A stretch of DNA of 64,000 bases from Sophora flavescens (taxonomy: Eukaryota > Streptophyta > Magnoliopsida > Fabales > Fabaceae): assembly GCA_030762895.1 (NCBI GenBank), contig CM061065.1:72400200-72464199 (forward strand), read 5' to 3'. Below, one piece after another: positions 36,342-47,884 of the stretch (position 1 is the first letter of the stretch; each line of letters starts with the position of its first letter). The translations under genes and the position numbers were made by a program. Under the pieces are notes generated by a model. The model ran no database searches, had not been told where the DNA came from, and was given only the letters and a program-made list of their open reading frames with translations.

Positions 36342-39084
36342 CTTTTGCTAACTCCAAATCATGTGTAGGATAATTCCTTTCATGAATCTTCAATTGCCTT
36401 GAAGCATATGCCACAACTTTCCGGTTTTGCATCAATACACATCCTAATCCTTGATGTGAAGCATCACAATAAACCTCAAAAAGCTCATGAGGATCAGGTA
36501 GTATCAATACCGGTGAAGTAGTCAACCTTCTTTTTAACTCTTGAAAACTTTCTTCACATGCTTCAGTCCATACAAATACTTGCTCCTTTCGAGTTAATTG
36601 GGTAAGAGGTCCTACTATTTTAGAAAATCCCTCAATGAATCTTCTATAGTATCCCACTAAACCCACAAAACTACGAATTTCTGTCACCGTCTTAGGCCTT
36701 TCCCATTGCAAAACAGTCTCAACTTTCGACGGATCAACAGCAATTCCCTCACTCGATACTATGTGTCCTAAGAATTGAACTTGGTCTAACCAAAATTCAC
36801 ACTTCTCAGGTTTCACGTAAAGTTGCTTCTCCTTTAAAATTTGGAGAACCACACTGAGATGTTCAACATTTTTTTCTTTACTTGGAGAATAGATTAGAAT
36901 ATCGTCGATAAAAACAACGACAAACTTATCTAAGTAAGGATGAAAAATCCTATTCATATAATCCATGAATATCGCTGGAGCATTCGTAACTCCGAATGGC
37001 ATCACAAGATACTTGTAATGACCATAACGTGTCCTAAACGCAGTTTTACAAACGTCCTCCGCCTTCACTCGAATCTGATGATAACCCGAACGTAAATCTA
37101 TCTTTGAGAAAACAGCTGCTCCACGTAACTGATCCATTAAGTCGTCTATCCTTGGAAGTGGATACTTGTTCTTAATCGTCACCTTATTCAACTGACGAAA
37201 ATCTACGCACAACCGAGAAGTTCCATCTTTCTTCTTTACTAATAAAACCGGAGCTCCCCAAGGTGATACACTAGGTCTAATGAATTCCTTCCGCATCAGT
37301 TCCACTAGTTGTCCTTTTAATTCCTCAAGTTCTGATGGCGACATTCGATATGGTGCTATAGATATTGGTCCAGTGCCTGGAACCAGATCAATCGCAAACT
37401 CAATCTCCCGAACAGGTGGTAATCCAGGTACATCTTCAGGAAAAACTTCCAGAAACTCATTGACAACTGGTATACACTGCAAGTCTAACTCACTCTTAAC
37501 ATCTAAGGAAAATAATAGCATGTATCCTTGTGCTCCCTCCTTTAAAGAAGCTTTTACTTGATTAGCAGTTAACAATCCAGAAATCTCCTCCATAGGAAAA
37601 ACTAGGGTTTTACGAGCACAATCAATCAAAATAAGATTAGAAGACAACCAATCCATGCCTAAAATTACATCTAACTGTATTAAAGGCAAACAGATCAGGT
37701 TAAAAAGAAAAAGTTTGTCCTGAATAATGATAGGACAATTCAAACAAACAGAAGTAACCACAACTGGCTTAGCAGTAGGAGTTGAAACAATAAGATCACA
37801 CAACAAGGAAGAAACATGCAATTTCAACAGTTTCACACAATCCATCGAGATAAAAGAATGCGTTACACCTGAATCAAATAGTACAGTTAAAAGATTACCG
37901 TTTATGTCACACTTACCTTGTACGAGATCGTCAGAATTTGAAACTTCAGTCCCACTCATCGTATAAACTCTCCCTCTGGCTGTCGGTTTATTTGCTCCGA
38001 CGTGACTAACAGTCGACTCCCGCTTTGGTACCTTGCAATACCTTGCCATATGTCCCATTTGATTACATTTAAAACATCTCACTTCATTCCTAGGACAAAC
38101 ATTTGACATGTGATCCGGTTCTCCACAATTAAAGCATCTCCTAATCTGACCTTGATTTTGATTTCTTTGACCTCCACTTCCTGATGCAGAAAAATTCGAA
38201 CGGTTTTGTTGTCTATTCTGACTATTCCCTTGCGGACGAAAATAAGGCTTCCTCTGATTCTGTTTTCCTTTCCAATTCTGATTCTGATTCTTGAATTTAG
38301 AAGATCCACCAACACTCCCTCTATTATCTTTTCCTTTCCTCATTTGCTCAATCTTACGACTCATTTCCACTAATGATTGAAAATTATGAAGTTGCAAAGG
38401 TAAAACAGACTCCTTAATTTCAAACCGCAGTCCCGCTTCAAATATTTCACACTTCCAGCTTTCATTTGGTTGAGCTTGAAAGAAACGGAAGTATTTGGCC
38501 AGGGATTCAAACTTCGCCGCGTACTGCTCCACCGATAAATCTTTCTGATATAACCCCAGAAATTGTCGTTCTCTCTCAATCCTTATACTCTCCGGAAAAT
38601 ATTTGTCCATAAATGCAGTTCGAAAAACATTCCAAGTAATATCTTGATGCTCAGCCTCCAACAGTAGCCTAGCACCCTTCCACCAATACTCCGCATCTCC
38701 CACCAGTAGAAAAACAGCATAAGTAACCCGAACATCTGCCGGCGTAGCAACTAACTCGAAGATCTTTTCCAACTCCTGGATCCACAGATCAGCCTTCTCA
38801 GGATTAGCATCCATACCAAACTGTGAAGGATTTTGACTTCGGAACGCCATCAAAGCCTTGCCTTCCGCAGCTTGCAGATTCTGGACATTCATCGCTGCAG
38901 TTTGATTTGCAATTGCCGCTGCCATATTCTCCATTGCTTGAGCCGCATAGTCCACTCCTTCTTCATACTCCTCATTCATATTACCACGACCTCCCCTACG
39001 GCCTCGTCCACGTCCACGACCGCGTCCACGTCCACGTCCGCGTCCAGCTTCTGGTTCCATAAATAACCTACAAACCAACATCAT
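36289..39084 (-). pseudogene. gag-protease-RT-RNase H, interior 2 (broken in RNase H)
   Basis: A 931-codon frame with the same layout as interior 1: Arg-Gly N-terminus after MEPEAG, gag core, two CCHC knuckles, protease, RT with FIDDILIYS, and RNase H up to [10 protein letters not shown], where a one-base insertion breaks it. The protease active-site motif reads DSGVTHSF in place of the DSGATHSF of interior 1; the Ala after the catalytic DSG is nearly invariant in retropepsins, so this protease may be impaired. Other differences are scattered substitutions. Confidence 0.93.
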
Positions 39085-39228
39085 TTAAACCAAAACCAGA
39101 AACTGAAACGCAAACTTACTCACTACCACACATTACTTCTAATAAGTAATTAAAACAAGTCTAAGTCAGAGATCACACAACAAAGACATGACAGACCTAT
39201 TTCCCGACATTCCCGAAAGACTCGACCA

Positions 39229-39240
39229 GCTCTGATACCA
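39229..39240 (-). other. Primer binding site, tRNA-iMet type, interior 2
   Basis: The minus strand reads TGGTATCAGAGC, a perfect initiator-Met primer site, five bases from LTR3. Confidence 0.9.
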
Positions 39241-39641
39241 CAAAATGCGACACCCTTACCTAGAGTCATCACATTATTACCCAAGAACATTATTTTTAAT
39301 TATTACGCTGGTTACTTTCGGAAAATATATATTTAATTAAACGTTTCTTTACAAAAATAGTGCTGAAATTTTTTTTTTCTTTAACATACAATATAACCCA
39401 TTATAAACATAACAACATATATATATACATCACCTTTTGTATACACAACATCTATAATAGGAGATAACAAAAGAGCCCTCATAAGTATATGCTATTCTCC
39501 ATCAACTAAACAAAGAAAATAAAGATATATACACATCAGTGACAAGTAGTTCAGAACTACATTCAAAACTCATGGCTCTCTGAAGCCAGATCAAAACTGT
39601 CAAGACTCACTACCCCAAAAACTATACCTAAGCTAGTCAAG

Positions 39642-40130
39642 CTACTGAAATCCATTGGGAAGATCATGATGATCAATCCCTCCTACAACTGATGAATCTG
39701 ACAATGATGTCTCTGCTACCACTGTGTCATCTGAAGAATCTTCATCTTCAACTGCAGGAGGTTGAAACTCAGGATCGTCCTCTATGTATTCCTCTGGATC
39801 TTCTTCCCACTCATTTAACTCCACTTCAGCAGGAGGTTCAGCAGGTCCTATAATATGAAGAGGATGTGGTTGAGGAAATGGATCCATCAAACCGTGCTCT
39901 TCCAGATACTGTAGGTAAAGCCAAATTGGAGGTAGAGATACCTCGACCGTCTCCACTACATGAATCCTTTGTTGGGGTCCTTCCTCTATCGTTCCTATCA
40001 CCTCTCTACTTGGTCCATGATAGGTGGCGCTGAGTGCCCCAAGATTTATCTCCCAGGCACCACCATATTGTGCACGATCAAAAGTGATCGTTCGGACCCT
40101 CGACTGTACCAAGGGTATTTCCGGGTCCAT
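39642..40130 (-). CDS. LTR-embedded acidic ORF, copy 3 (162 aa)
   Basis: Same start, stop and length as the other two copies. It shares S32A, T35A and A47T with copy 2, and has its own Q92H, L94I, G108W and S143L. The conserved core (53-72) is unchanged. Lies 396 bp from the LTR terminus. Function unknown. Confidence 0.58.
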   Translation of the reverse strand: MDPEIPLVQSRVRTITFDRAQYGGAWEINLGALSATYHGPSREVIGTIEEGPQQRIHVVETVEVSLPPIWLYLQYLEEHGLMDPFPQPHPLHIIGPAEPPAEVELNEWEEDPEEYIEDDPEFQPPAVEDEDSSDDTVVAETSLSDSSVVGGIDHHDLPNGFQ

Positions 40131-41751
40131 CTGAATGTGTTGTAAGAGTGAGAAACCAATACATGGATCTTACTCAATAACCACATACTAGTCACCATAT
40201 AAACACATCAACATTTACCAATTACATACATTTTTAGTGAACAGTTTATCAGTGGGTTTAACACCCCAAACATCATCCATAAAATTATGCATGACACTTC
40301 TATTCATCATCTAATTTTCGTCCTAATCTCATGAGATATCCCAACATCATATGAGTTGATCAGACTCCATAGCCACACTGGCTAACTTGGCCAACTGCCA
40401 ACAGGTGCGCAACCTCTTCCCATCTTCAAAGGCATACATAGCCAGGCACACACAAGGCCAAACACATTGCTAACGTCCACAATCAGTGGCAATACCTATT
40501 AGCAAGTAAGATGGGGTCCAAATCTCCATGTCCTCACTAGGCACATGAGATAATGCACATCGGAATTACCTTTCGCCGCTGGTAATTAATGCATTAAACC
40601 ACAAATCGCAGGCACGTCTGCCAAATGCATGCAAAACACTTTTGTTTTGTTCTTTTCTTTGTGATCAATCTTTCTTTTGCCGAAGCTCAAAATGGCTTAC
40701 GACTCACATAGTTTTAAAAACACTTTAAAACTTTCATTACAACACAGGACTACACTGTCCGAGTGCTCAATCACGACACCTCTCGACCGGTGCACCAGTC
40801 CTAGGTTCGTGCTACTAGAAAACATCTTCAATGTTTCATCACAGTATAACTCATGTATACAATTCATCACAGTATACCTCATGTATACAATATAGGCCCT
40901 CAAAGCCCAAATGACTGAGTCCATCACAACACAGAACATTAGTACCCCGACGTCTCGGTTACTAAGTCCAAGTGTATTTTCAACATTGTTAAATCAACTT
41001 TTGATTTTTAGAAATTCTTTTCTAAGGTAGAAATTCATTATAAAAACTTAGTTTTTCACAAACCAATGAGTCACTTGAGGTTTAACTTCCTCAAAATAGG
41101 CACTGCCATTTCGAAAATACTTGTCGTCTATATTTTCCAGATTTGCCGTCAAATATTATTTTTAAGGCTTTTAAGCCAAAAACTTAACTTTTTCCACTTA
41201 ATTAATTTTCTAAAATCTTGATTAATTTATTTTCACCAATTAATTTAATAAAAGAATATTTTGTAATATTCTGGGTTTTCTTACATAAAGTTTAGCAGTA
41301 CCAAAATATTTTCACAGTTTCGCACTCGTTGTGACTCATAATTCACTTTTCCAAAAATAAATTATTAAAATAATAATATTTTCTAAAACTCTTTATTTGT
41401 CTCAAATAAATTACCTTTAATATCATATATCAATAATTTGCAGCTAAAACATTGAATATAATTTGGCGAAGCTTCTTAAAGCTTTTATCCGTCTTTCTTA
41501 ATTGTGCACTGACCACTGTCAGGCTTCTCACACATCAAACAACAATTATATCACAGATATTTCCCAGGCAGATCATGCATCACAGTAACATAACATAATT
41601 GTAGATAAAACAATTAACGCAATTAAAACCACACAGATACAAATAACACCACAATAAACAACATAAATAAACACTAACAAACAAATAATTACAAACAACC
41701 ATGGAATAGCATATAGCCATTGAATAGAATCCTTCGGTGTTCCCCCCTTAC
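40131..41751 (-). other. Predicted intron in LTR3
   Basis: The donor GAG|GTAAGGGG and acceptor TTCAG|ATGG are both preserved, 1,621 nt apart. Confidence 0.33.
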
Positions 41752-42702
41752 CTCTTGAAGACTCCCTGATAAACTTACAGACTCCTTCGAAATTTCAGTT
41801 ACCTCATAAACGTCGTACTCAACTAACCTTCAATCATTATAACCAAATAGTTACAAATCAAGAAACTAAAACATTCTAAACCCTAATACATAGTCACAGC
41901 CTCTAGGGTTTTTGAATGACTAAACTTCTAATCATGATTAAGTTATGGATTAATGATCCTTGATTAACCTAAATCATAGATTAGCAACTAAATAACTAAG
42001 TTTAAAACTCAAAACTTTCTAACTCTTTTATACATAGGTTCGGCCCTAATAGGTTCATAGAGCTAGGGTTCTTAGTTTAACAAATCAACTTGGATTCATA
42101 AAGCATACATACTAAGAGATTGATTTCTAAGATCATTTATGAAAATCATGAACAAAACTCAACAAAACTCACCCACTTAGGGTTCGGCCAATACAAAGAT
42201 ATTTTGAGAAAAATATTCATTTTAAGAGACTAACATGGATTAGAGTGTGTAGTCATACATGCCATATAGAATACATGATCATACATGAAAACACATGAAC
42301 AAAACTCTACCAACCCTAAGGTGATAGGTTCGGCCAAAGCTAGGTTTTCAAGAAAGAAATTTTTGATTACATCATGCTCTTGGATTTAGATAATATGCAT
42401 GATATCAAGAAGATAGAAAGTAGTTTCATCATCATTAGATTTTTCTAGAATTTATTATGACTTTTCAAAGTTCTAGGGTTAGAAACTTTAAAGTGATAAA
42501 CAACTATGATACAAGCCTTGAATCAAGAAACTTGCTAAAGAACATAGACATGATTAAGAATAAAGATTAGGATTTACCTCTTGAAAATCAATGACAAAGG
42601 AAATCCAAGAACTTGCTTTACAACTTAGAACTAAGGAACTTGTAAACTTTAGAGTTTTGGAAGCAAATGACAAAAGAAACTAAATGAAAAGTGAGAGTAG
42701 GG

Positions 42703-42710
42703 TATTTATA
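42703..42710 (-). promoter_or_regulatory. TATA box of LTR3
   Basis: TATAAATA on the minus strand. The nested element interrupts the LTR about 400 bp upstream of it. Confidence 0.6.
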
Positions 42711-43651
42711 GTGAGAGTGGCGTCACATTAGGAAAATTCTAGATGATGGTGAGTTGTCATGTTAAAGGATCAAAATGCAATTAAGTTCTAAGGACCAAAT
42801 TGCAAAGATTCAAATAGTTGAAGGACTAGTTTGCAAATTATCAATAAAATGTCATGATGATGATTTTGCCACATTAAATGCTAGCTTATCTTGACTTTGT
42901 TGGCTGAATTTATGAGTCACAGACAAGTTAGGATAATTCAATGTATTTAGGAAGAATCAAGAACATTGTGGAAAATCAAGGATAAAGTAGAAACTTGTAG
43001 AAACTTATGGAAAATTCTAGAATCGACATGATGAATCCAACAACAATGAGGCAGCCACAATTCACATGGGCTTGTGCATGGGCTGGGTTATTTTGGGCTT
43101 GGATTCATGATGTTGCGTCTCGCGGCGACGCGCACGTTGCGCACCGCGCTCTGCGATTCCGGCAAGTGTACCGGATTGCCGTCAAGTAATAAAAGATATC
43201 GAACCCACAGAGACTGTGTTCCCGAATCGCAATTAATTTCGAATTGAGTGAATCTGGACTTTGTAAAAAGGATTTTTATATTTTGAGTGAAAAGGGTTTT
43301 GAATTTGAATTTAAAAGATAAACAAACAGAAAACAATTGTTTATGGGGTTTTAGATTTAAACGGATTCCTAGGAATTTGGGTTACCTTTGAGGCTGTTTA
43401 TGTTGCTAATCTGATTTACCTTTGTTGATTACCGAAATTGCCTTGAAGGCGAGTTTATCCTCTGATAGCTTAAGCTCCCTCTCGGGTTACAAAAACCGTG
43501 CCCAATTGACCCGACCCCTACTCTCGTCGTAGTCGATCCCAGATTAGACCCTTTGCGTTCCGTGACAACTCGTTGCTCCTCGAGGGACGGCTTCTAACTC
43601 TCGTGATTTCAGTCCCAAGTCTGACTTCTATAGGTCCGACACCTAAGTTCA

Positions 43652-43810
43652 CCGCTAGGTTCCTCCTTAGAATGTCTCAGTCATGCAAATAACCTAAGTT
43701 CACCGCTAGGTTCCTCCTTAGAATATCCGCATCTCGCGAGATAAGCGGCACGGACTTTACGAGTGAAACACACTAGAAATCCTAAGTTCACCGCTAGGTT
43801 CCTCCTTAGA
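43652..43810. repeat. Three copies of CCTAAG...CTTAG repeat in LTR
   Basis: Units CCTAAGTTCACCGCTAGG followed by TTCCTCCTTAGAA, with CCTAAG/CTTAG able to pair. Same set in the other LTR at 49612-49771. Confidence 0.85.
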
Positions 43811-44133
43811 ACGTCTACGTCACGCAAATAAGCGGTCACCGAATTTATGAGAGATTAACACACTAGAAATCAGATCTAAAACAATAACGAAATCAACAAC
43901 GATTTAACATCAAATCAACAACATTTACAAAACTCGGGCAGAGCCCCAATCCCTAGAAACAAACTACTACTCCAGTCTTGCCATGGAGATGACAAGCTGG
44001 ATTGACAACATAATGAAAAATCAGAAAAGAGAGGAGGAGAGGAGAAGAGAGATCTATGCCTAGAGTCCTAGATGATGATAGATGTGTATGATGATGATGA
44101 TGATATATCACCTCTCTGCATCTGCCTGGTCCA

Positions 44134-44141
44134 TATTTATA
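44134..44141 (-). promoter_or_regulatory. TATA box, 3' LTR of nested element
   Basis: TATAAATA on the minus strand, just downstream of the palindrome array; matching box in the 5' LTR at 50095-50102. Confidence 0.6.
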
Positions 44142-44213
44142 GAAATTGGGAAGTTAGAGTCCCAATCCAACTCAAAATCTGATCTATTTCGGTTGCTTCT
44201 GATCCAAGTAATG

Positions 44214-44480
44214 CGCGTCACGGCCGTGACGGTCTCTGCCTCTGTCAGTTTTGCAAAATCCAGTCTCTCGCGAGGCGATAGTGGGCTCGCGTCGCGAGCC
44301 TCCTATTTCAGGGCCGTGATCTGAATTACGTCTAGGCCGTGACGGTCTCTGACTTGTGGTGGTTTTGGGTCACGGCCGTGATGGCTATCACGGCTAGGCC
44401 GTGACAGACTCTGACTTCAGCCTTTCTTCTTTTTCAGTTTTGTTCGATCATGGCCGTGATCACGGCTAGGCCGTGATGGG
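44214..44480. repeat. TCACGGCCGTGA palindrome array, 3' LTR
   Basis: Repeated TCACGGCCGTGA and ATCACGGCTAGGCCGTGA motifs, most followed by a CTCTG tail, upstream of the TATA box. Also a CTCGCGAGGCGA-type motif. Confidence 0.85.
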
Positions 44481-44704
44481 CTCTGTTTGGCTCATTTTCT
44501 TCACTTTTAAAGCTCCATCTTCATCCAAACTTCATCATGGTTGATCTTGAGCATTTTACCCTTGATATCTGCAAAACAACACCACGAAAACCGCCTTACC
44601 CGTTCTAAAGGAAAATTAACCTAAAATCTAATAAAAATATGCCTAAACTACATGAAAATGCATGCAAAATGATAGACAAAGATGATGTGAAATCACACTC
44701 ATCA

Positions 44705-44719
44705 AATCACCCCAAGCTT
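44705..44719 (-). other. Polypurine tract of nested element
   Basis: The minus strand reads AAGCTTGGGGTGATT directly before the 3' LTR. Confidence 0.7.
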
Positions 44720-46546
44720 AAAACTTTGCTTGTCCTCAAGCAATTACTCAGGCCATAAGATATAAATCATTCAAAGCATGGATAGTGAACCAAGAACCCT
44801 AGCAACTAAATCCAAGTGATAGGCATATTCAATAAGCACTTAAGAGACAATCAATTTCTAGTCCAATTAGAAGCTTAGGTTCGTTAAATTCATATTCTCA
44901 CTGACTCGGGCACTCGTCTCACCTCACTCAAGTATTTTAGGGTATATGACAATTCGCTCAGTTTCCTCAAGGAAAGTACTCTATCATAGGCTTGACTATT
45001 AACCAAATCTCTACTTTATTAATGAAAACACATAAGAATCAAGAGGTCTTTTGTTTTGGTTGTAATGTGGCCATGGGATTTATTGTTAGGTGGGAAAATC
45101 AAGGAAATGGAATTTCAAGAAGGCTAGACAGATCATCAAACATTGCAAAGCATGACACCTTCTAAAATACCTTTTAGGGGCTTTGATTCACTTCTCCACC
45201 TTTCTTTCTTTTTCTTTTTTTTATTTTCATCTCTCACTTTCTTTGTCATCCCCTTCTCCATTTTTTTTGTGTTTATTTCATTTTTATTTGTTTGGAGAAG
45301 GGGAGATTTATAGCTCAAGAGAAATTACTTTCTAGCTTTTTTTTTTCATCCCATACTTTTTCCAACTACCATTTTGCCCTTTTTGTAATACTTTAAAAGG
45401 TACCATACCAAGCATTATTTATCAAAGTAATTCAAGGTACCAAGAAAAGTATTTTTTTCTTTTAGGCTCAAAATTGGGCAACTAAGGGGTAGCATTTAAA
45501 CATTCAAAGCTCGGGAGGCCGGAAAAATACCTAGTGCCTCCATCATTTCCAAAAGTGTTTTAAAAAAATTTTAAGTTTTGAAATGGTTTCAAGTCAAGTT
45601 CTAGAAAATACAGTCCAAGAGGAATTACAACACTCTATCACAAGAAATGGGGTAGATTTAGTGAGTACCCCTATTTGGCTCGAAATCTTACATTTAGTAG
45701 TTCAAAAATCAGTGAGGAACACAAATCTAAGGAATCACATGCTAATTATCAACTATCAAATGATTATCTCAAGAATTTTTATTTTTAGCCTTATCACAAG
45801 AATAATGAAAAATTGGGTTCGAAAATTCACTATCTCAATTCATTTGGCTCCAAGTTCTCACAATTGGATGCATGTTCTAAGTGAGGGGCAATCTAGAGAA
45901 TGTGATCATACCAATCTATGCCTATGTGAATGCAATATGAATGCAACAATGCAAATGCAAAAATACTGCAAAAATACCCCTACCCCAAGCTTGATTACTT
46001 ACATTGTCTCCAATGTAAATAATCAAGTCGGAGAGAGGAGAAAAATTGGAACAACTTACCGAGTCGGTAGCGGGTGTTGGCTCACATTCCGGTCAAAACT
46101 TGGGTGGAAATAGTATCACGGCCGTGAGGCTCATCACGGGCAGGCCGTGATCGTTTCTGGTCCTCAGGAGTTGCCCTGTCATGGCCGTGATCTACATCAC
46201 GGCTAGGCCGTGATGCTCTCTGATCTTGGCATCCTACTCATCACGCCCGTGATGTGTATCACGGCTAGGCCGTGATCCTTTCTGTGCTCTTGTATAGCTT
46301 ATCACGGCCGTGACCACTGTCACGGCCAGGGCGTGATGGCTTCTGACTTCATTTTTTTCTTCTGCTCTTCTTCCCTTCTCAACCTGAAAACACTAGACAA
46401 ACCTATTAATGATATTTTTGCCTCTTGATCTTCTCAAATTATTCAAGAGGTTAATTCAAAAACAAAAGGAAAAGGGAAAGAAAAACTTGGGTTGCCTCCC
46501 AAGAAGCGCTTGTTTACGGTCCTAAGCTTGACCAAACTTCCTTCAA
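44720..46546 (-). other. Non-coding spacer of nested element
   Basis: It lies where RT to integrase (or env) would be in a full Athila element. No pol motif on either strand. It includes a T-rich tract (about 45200-45350) and a second CACGGCCGTG palindrome array (46110-46345). A 176-codon plus-strand frame here is antisense to the element and has no recognisable motif. Confidence 0.7.
46110..46345. repeat. TCACGGCCGTGA palindrome array in the spacer
   Basis: Four paired units: an ATCACGGCCGTGA-like motif, a short spacer, an ATCACGGC(T/C)AGGCCGTGAT motif, then a TTTCTG or CTCTG tail. It is the same motif as in the LTRs but outside them. Confidence 0.85.
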
Positions 46547-47884
46547 TCAACCGGGGTCGACTGGGCGTAGATGTGCCGGAACACTTCTCTTCCACGGAAC
46601 TCCTTCAAAGAGCCGATTTTGCTCATACGGCCAGTCACGCTTCCGCTTCGCTCTTTTCATTTGGAGCTTCCTAACCTTCCTTCCTTCCGGCGGAAGTTTT
46701 GTTTCTGTATGGACAGCAACTCCAACTCCATTTGGTGCATCATCAACCATGCATATCTTCGGAGTTGCTTCCATGTTGAGCTCTTTCTCTACCGCCGGAG
46801 ACGTTACATCAATTCTGCACACATGGCTCTCAAAAGGAGGGTTGTTATAAGAGTTAGTCAATTGAAAATTTACCCTACTTTCCTCTACATTCAGAGAGAG
46901 TTTACCATTCCTTACATCTATTACCGCTCCAGCGGTTGCCAAGAATGGCCTTCCTAAGATGATGGGGAATTCAGAATTCCCTTTCATGTCTAATACCAGG
47001 AAGTCGGTAGGGATGAAGAATTTCCCTACCTTAGGAACGTTCTCTAGTATGCCTAGAGGAGTCCTAGTTGAGCCGTCCGCAAATTGTAAGGAGAATTTGA
47101 ACGGTCTCAACTTTTTGCTTTCCAACCTTTCCATGATAGTGAGGGGCATCAAGCTTGCACTAGCCCCTAGGTCACATAAGGCTTGGTCTATTTGCACTTT
47201 TTCAATCGAGCAAGCGATAGAGAGACTACCTAGGTCTTTTAGTTTAGGAGGCATATTAGATTTTTCCATGATAATTGGCTCCTCAGTTAAGCTCTTAGTT
47301 TCTACTTCCACTTGCTTTCTCTTGACCAACCTTTGTGGGAAAGGTATCGGGGGTTGGTACGGTGGTGGAGGGACATACTTCGGTTCTGGCTCTTCATTTT
47401 CGCTCGTGTCCTCCTCCGGTTCCACCTCCATTTCAGCTACCCCCACCCCAAGCTTATCATCCCTTAAATGTATGGCATTGCAATGCTCATTGGGATTTGC
47501 TTCGGGTTGCACCGGGAATGTACCCTTAGGTCTCGAGTACGTGCTGGCTTGTTGGGCAATTTGGGTTTCTAGCATCTTGTTATGAGTTGCTAAGTTGTCT
47601 ACCTTAGATGCTAGCTCCTTTATTGCTTCACTCACTGCCCTTCCTTGTTGTCTAAACTCCTCATTCTGTTTTGTCTGAGTTTCAACAAAACTTTCAAATA
47701 AAGTCTCGAGTTTAGACATTGTGCACTGAGGATACCCCGGTCTTTGCTCTCTTACTACCTTGACCCTCTTGGAACTCATGGTTGAGCGTATTGCTGTAGT
47801 TGCCGTAGGAGAGGTAAGGGTTGTTCTTCCTTTGGTTGTAGGGATTTGGGGGAGCATAGTTGGGCAGCTTCGGGTTCGTGTCAT
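46547..47884 (-). pseudogene. Gag C-terminus and aspartic protease of nested element
   Basis: Gag-tail sequence with a coiled-coil-like stretch (KLETLFESFVETQTKQNEEF), then a proline-rich linker (PPPPYQPPIPFPQR), then a retropepsin domain: DLGASASLMPL near residue 235-245 and ILGRPFLATAG near 310. DLGA in place of DSGA is usual for Athila/Tat proteases. The frame stops at RPVDPG with no RT following. It overlaps the gag frame by 173 bp in a different phase; the join near 47770 is either a disabling frameshift or a programmed one, and I cannot tell which. Confidence 0.8.

Larger units (their letters stand above)
43108..44704 (-). repeat. 3' LTR of the nested Athila-like element
   Basis: Copy of 49068-50671, differing by scattered substitutions and a few indels, the largest within the CACGGCCGTG repeats. 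It contains three copies of a CCTAAGTTCACCGCTAGG block (43652-43810) and a TATA box (44134-44141). Confidence 0.95.

Noticed and set aside
43652..43810. Regular short repeats that could suggest a CRISPR-like array
   Set aside because: There are only three units with unequal spacing inside a plant LTR, and the set is duplicated in the paired LTR.
45583..46113. 176-codon plus-strand frame in the spacer of the nested element
   Set aside because: It is antisense to the element, has no recognisable motif and runs into the palindrome array, so it is probably a chance frame.
46959..47585. 208-codon plus-strand frame
   Set aside because: It lies opposite the aspartic protease frame, which has a clear DLGA motif; this is its shadow.
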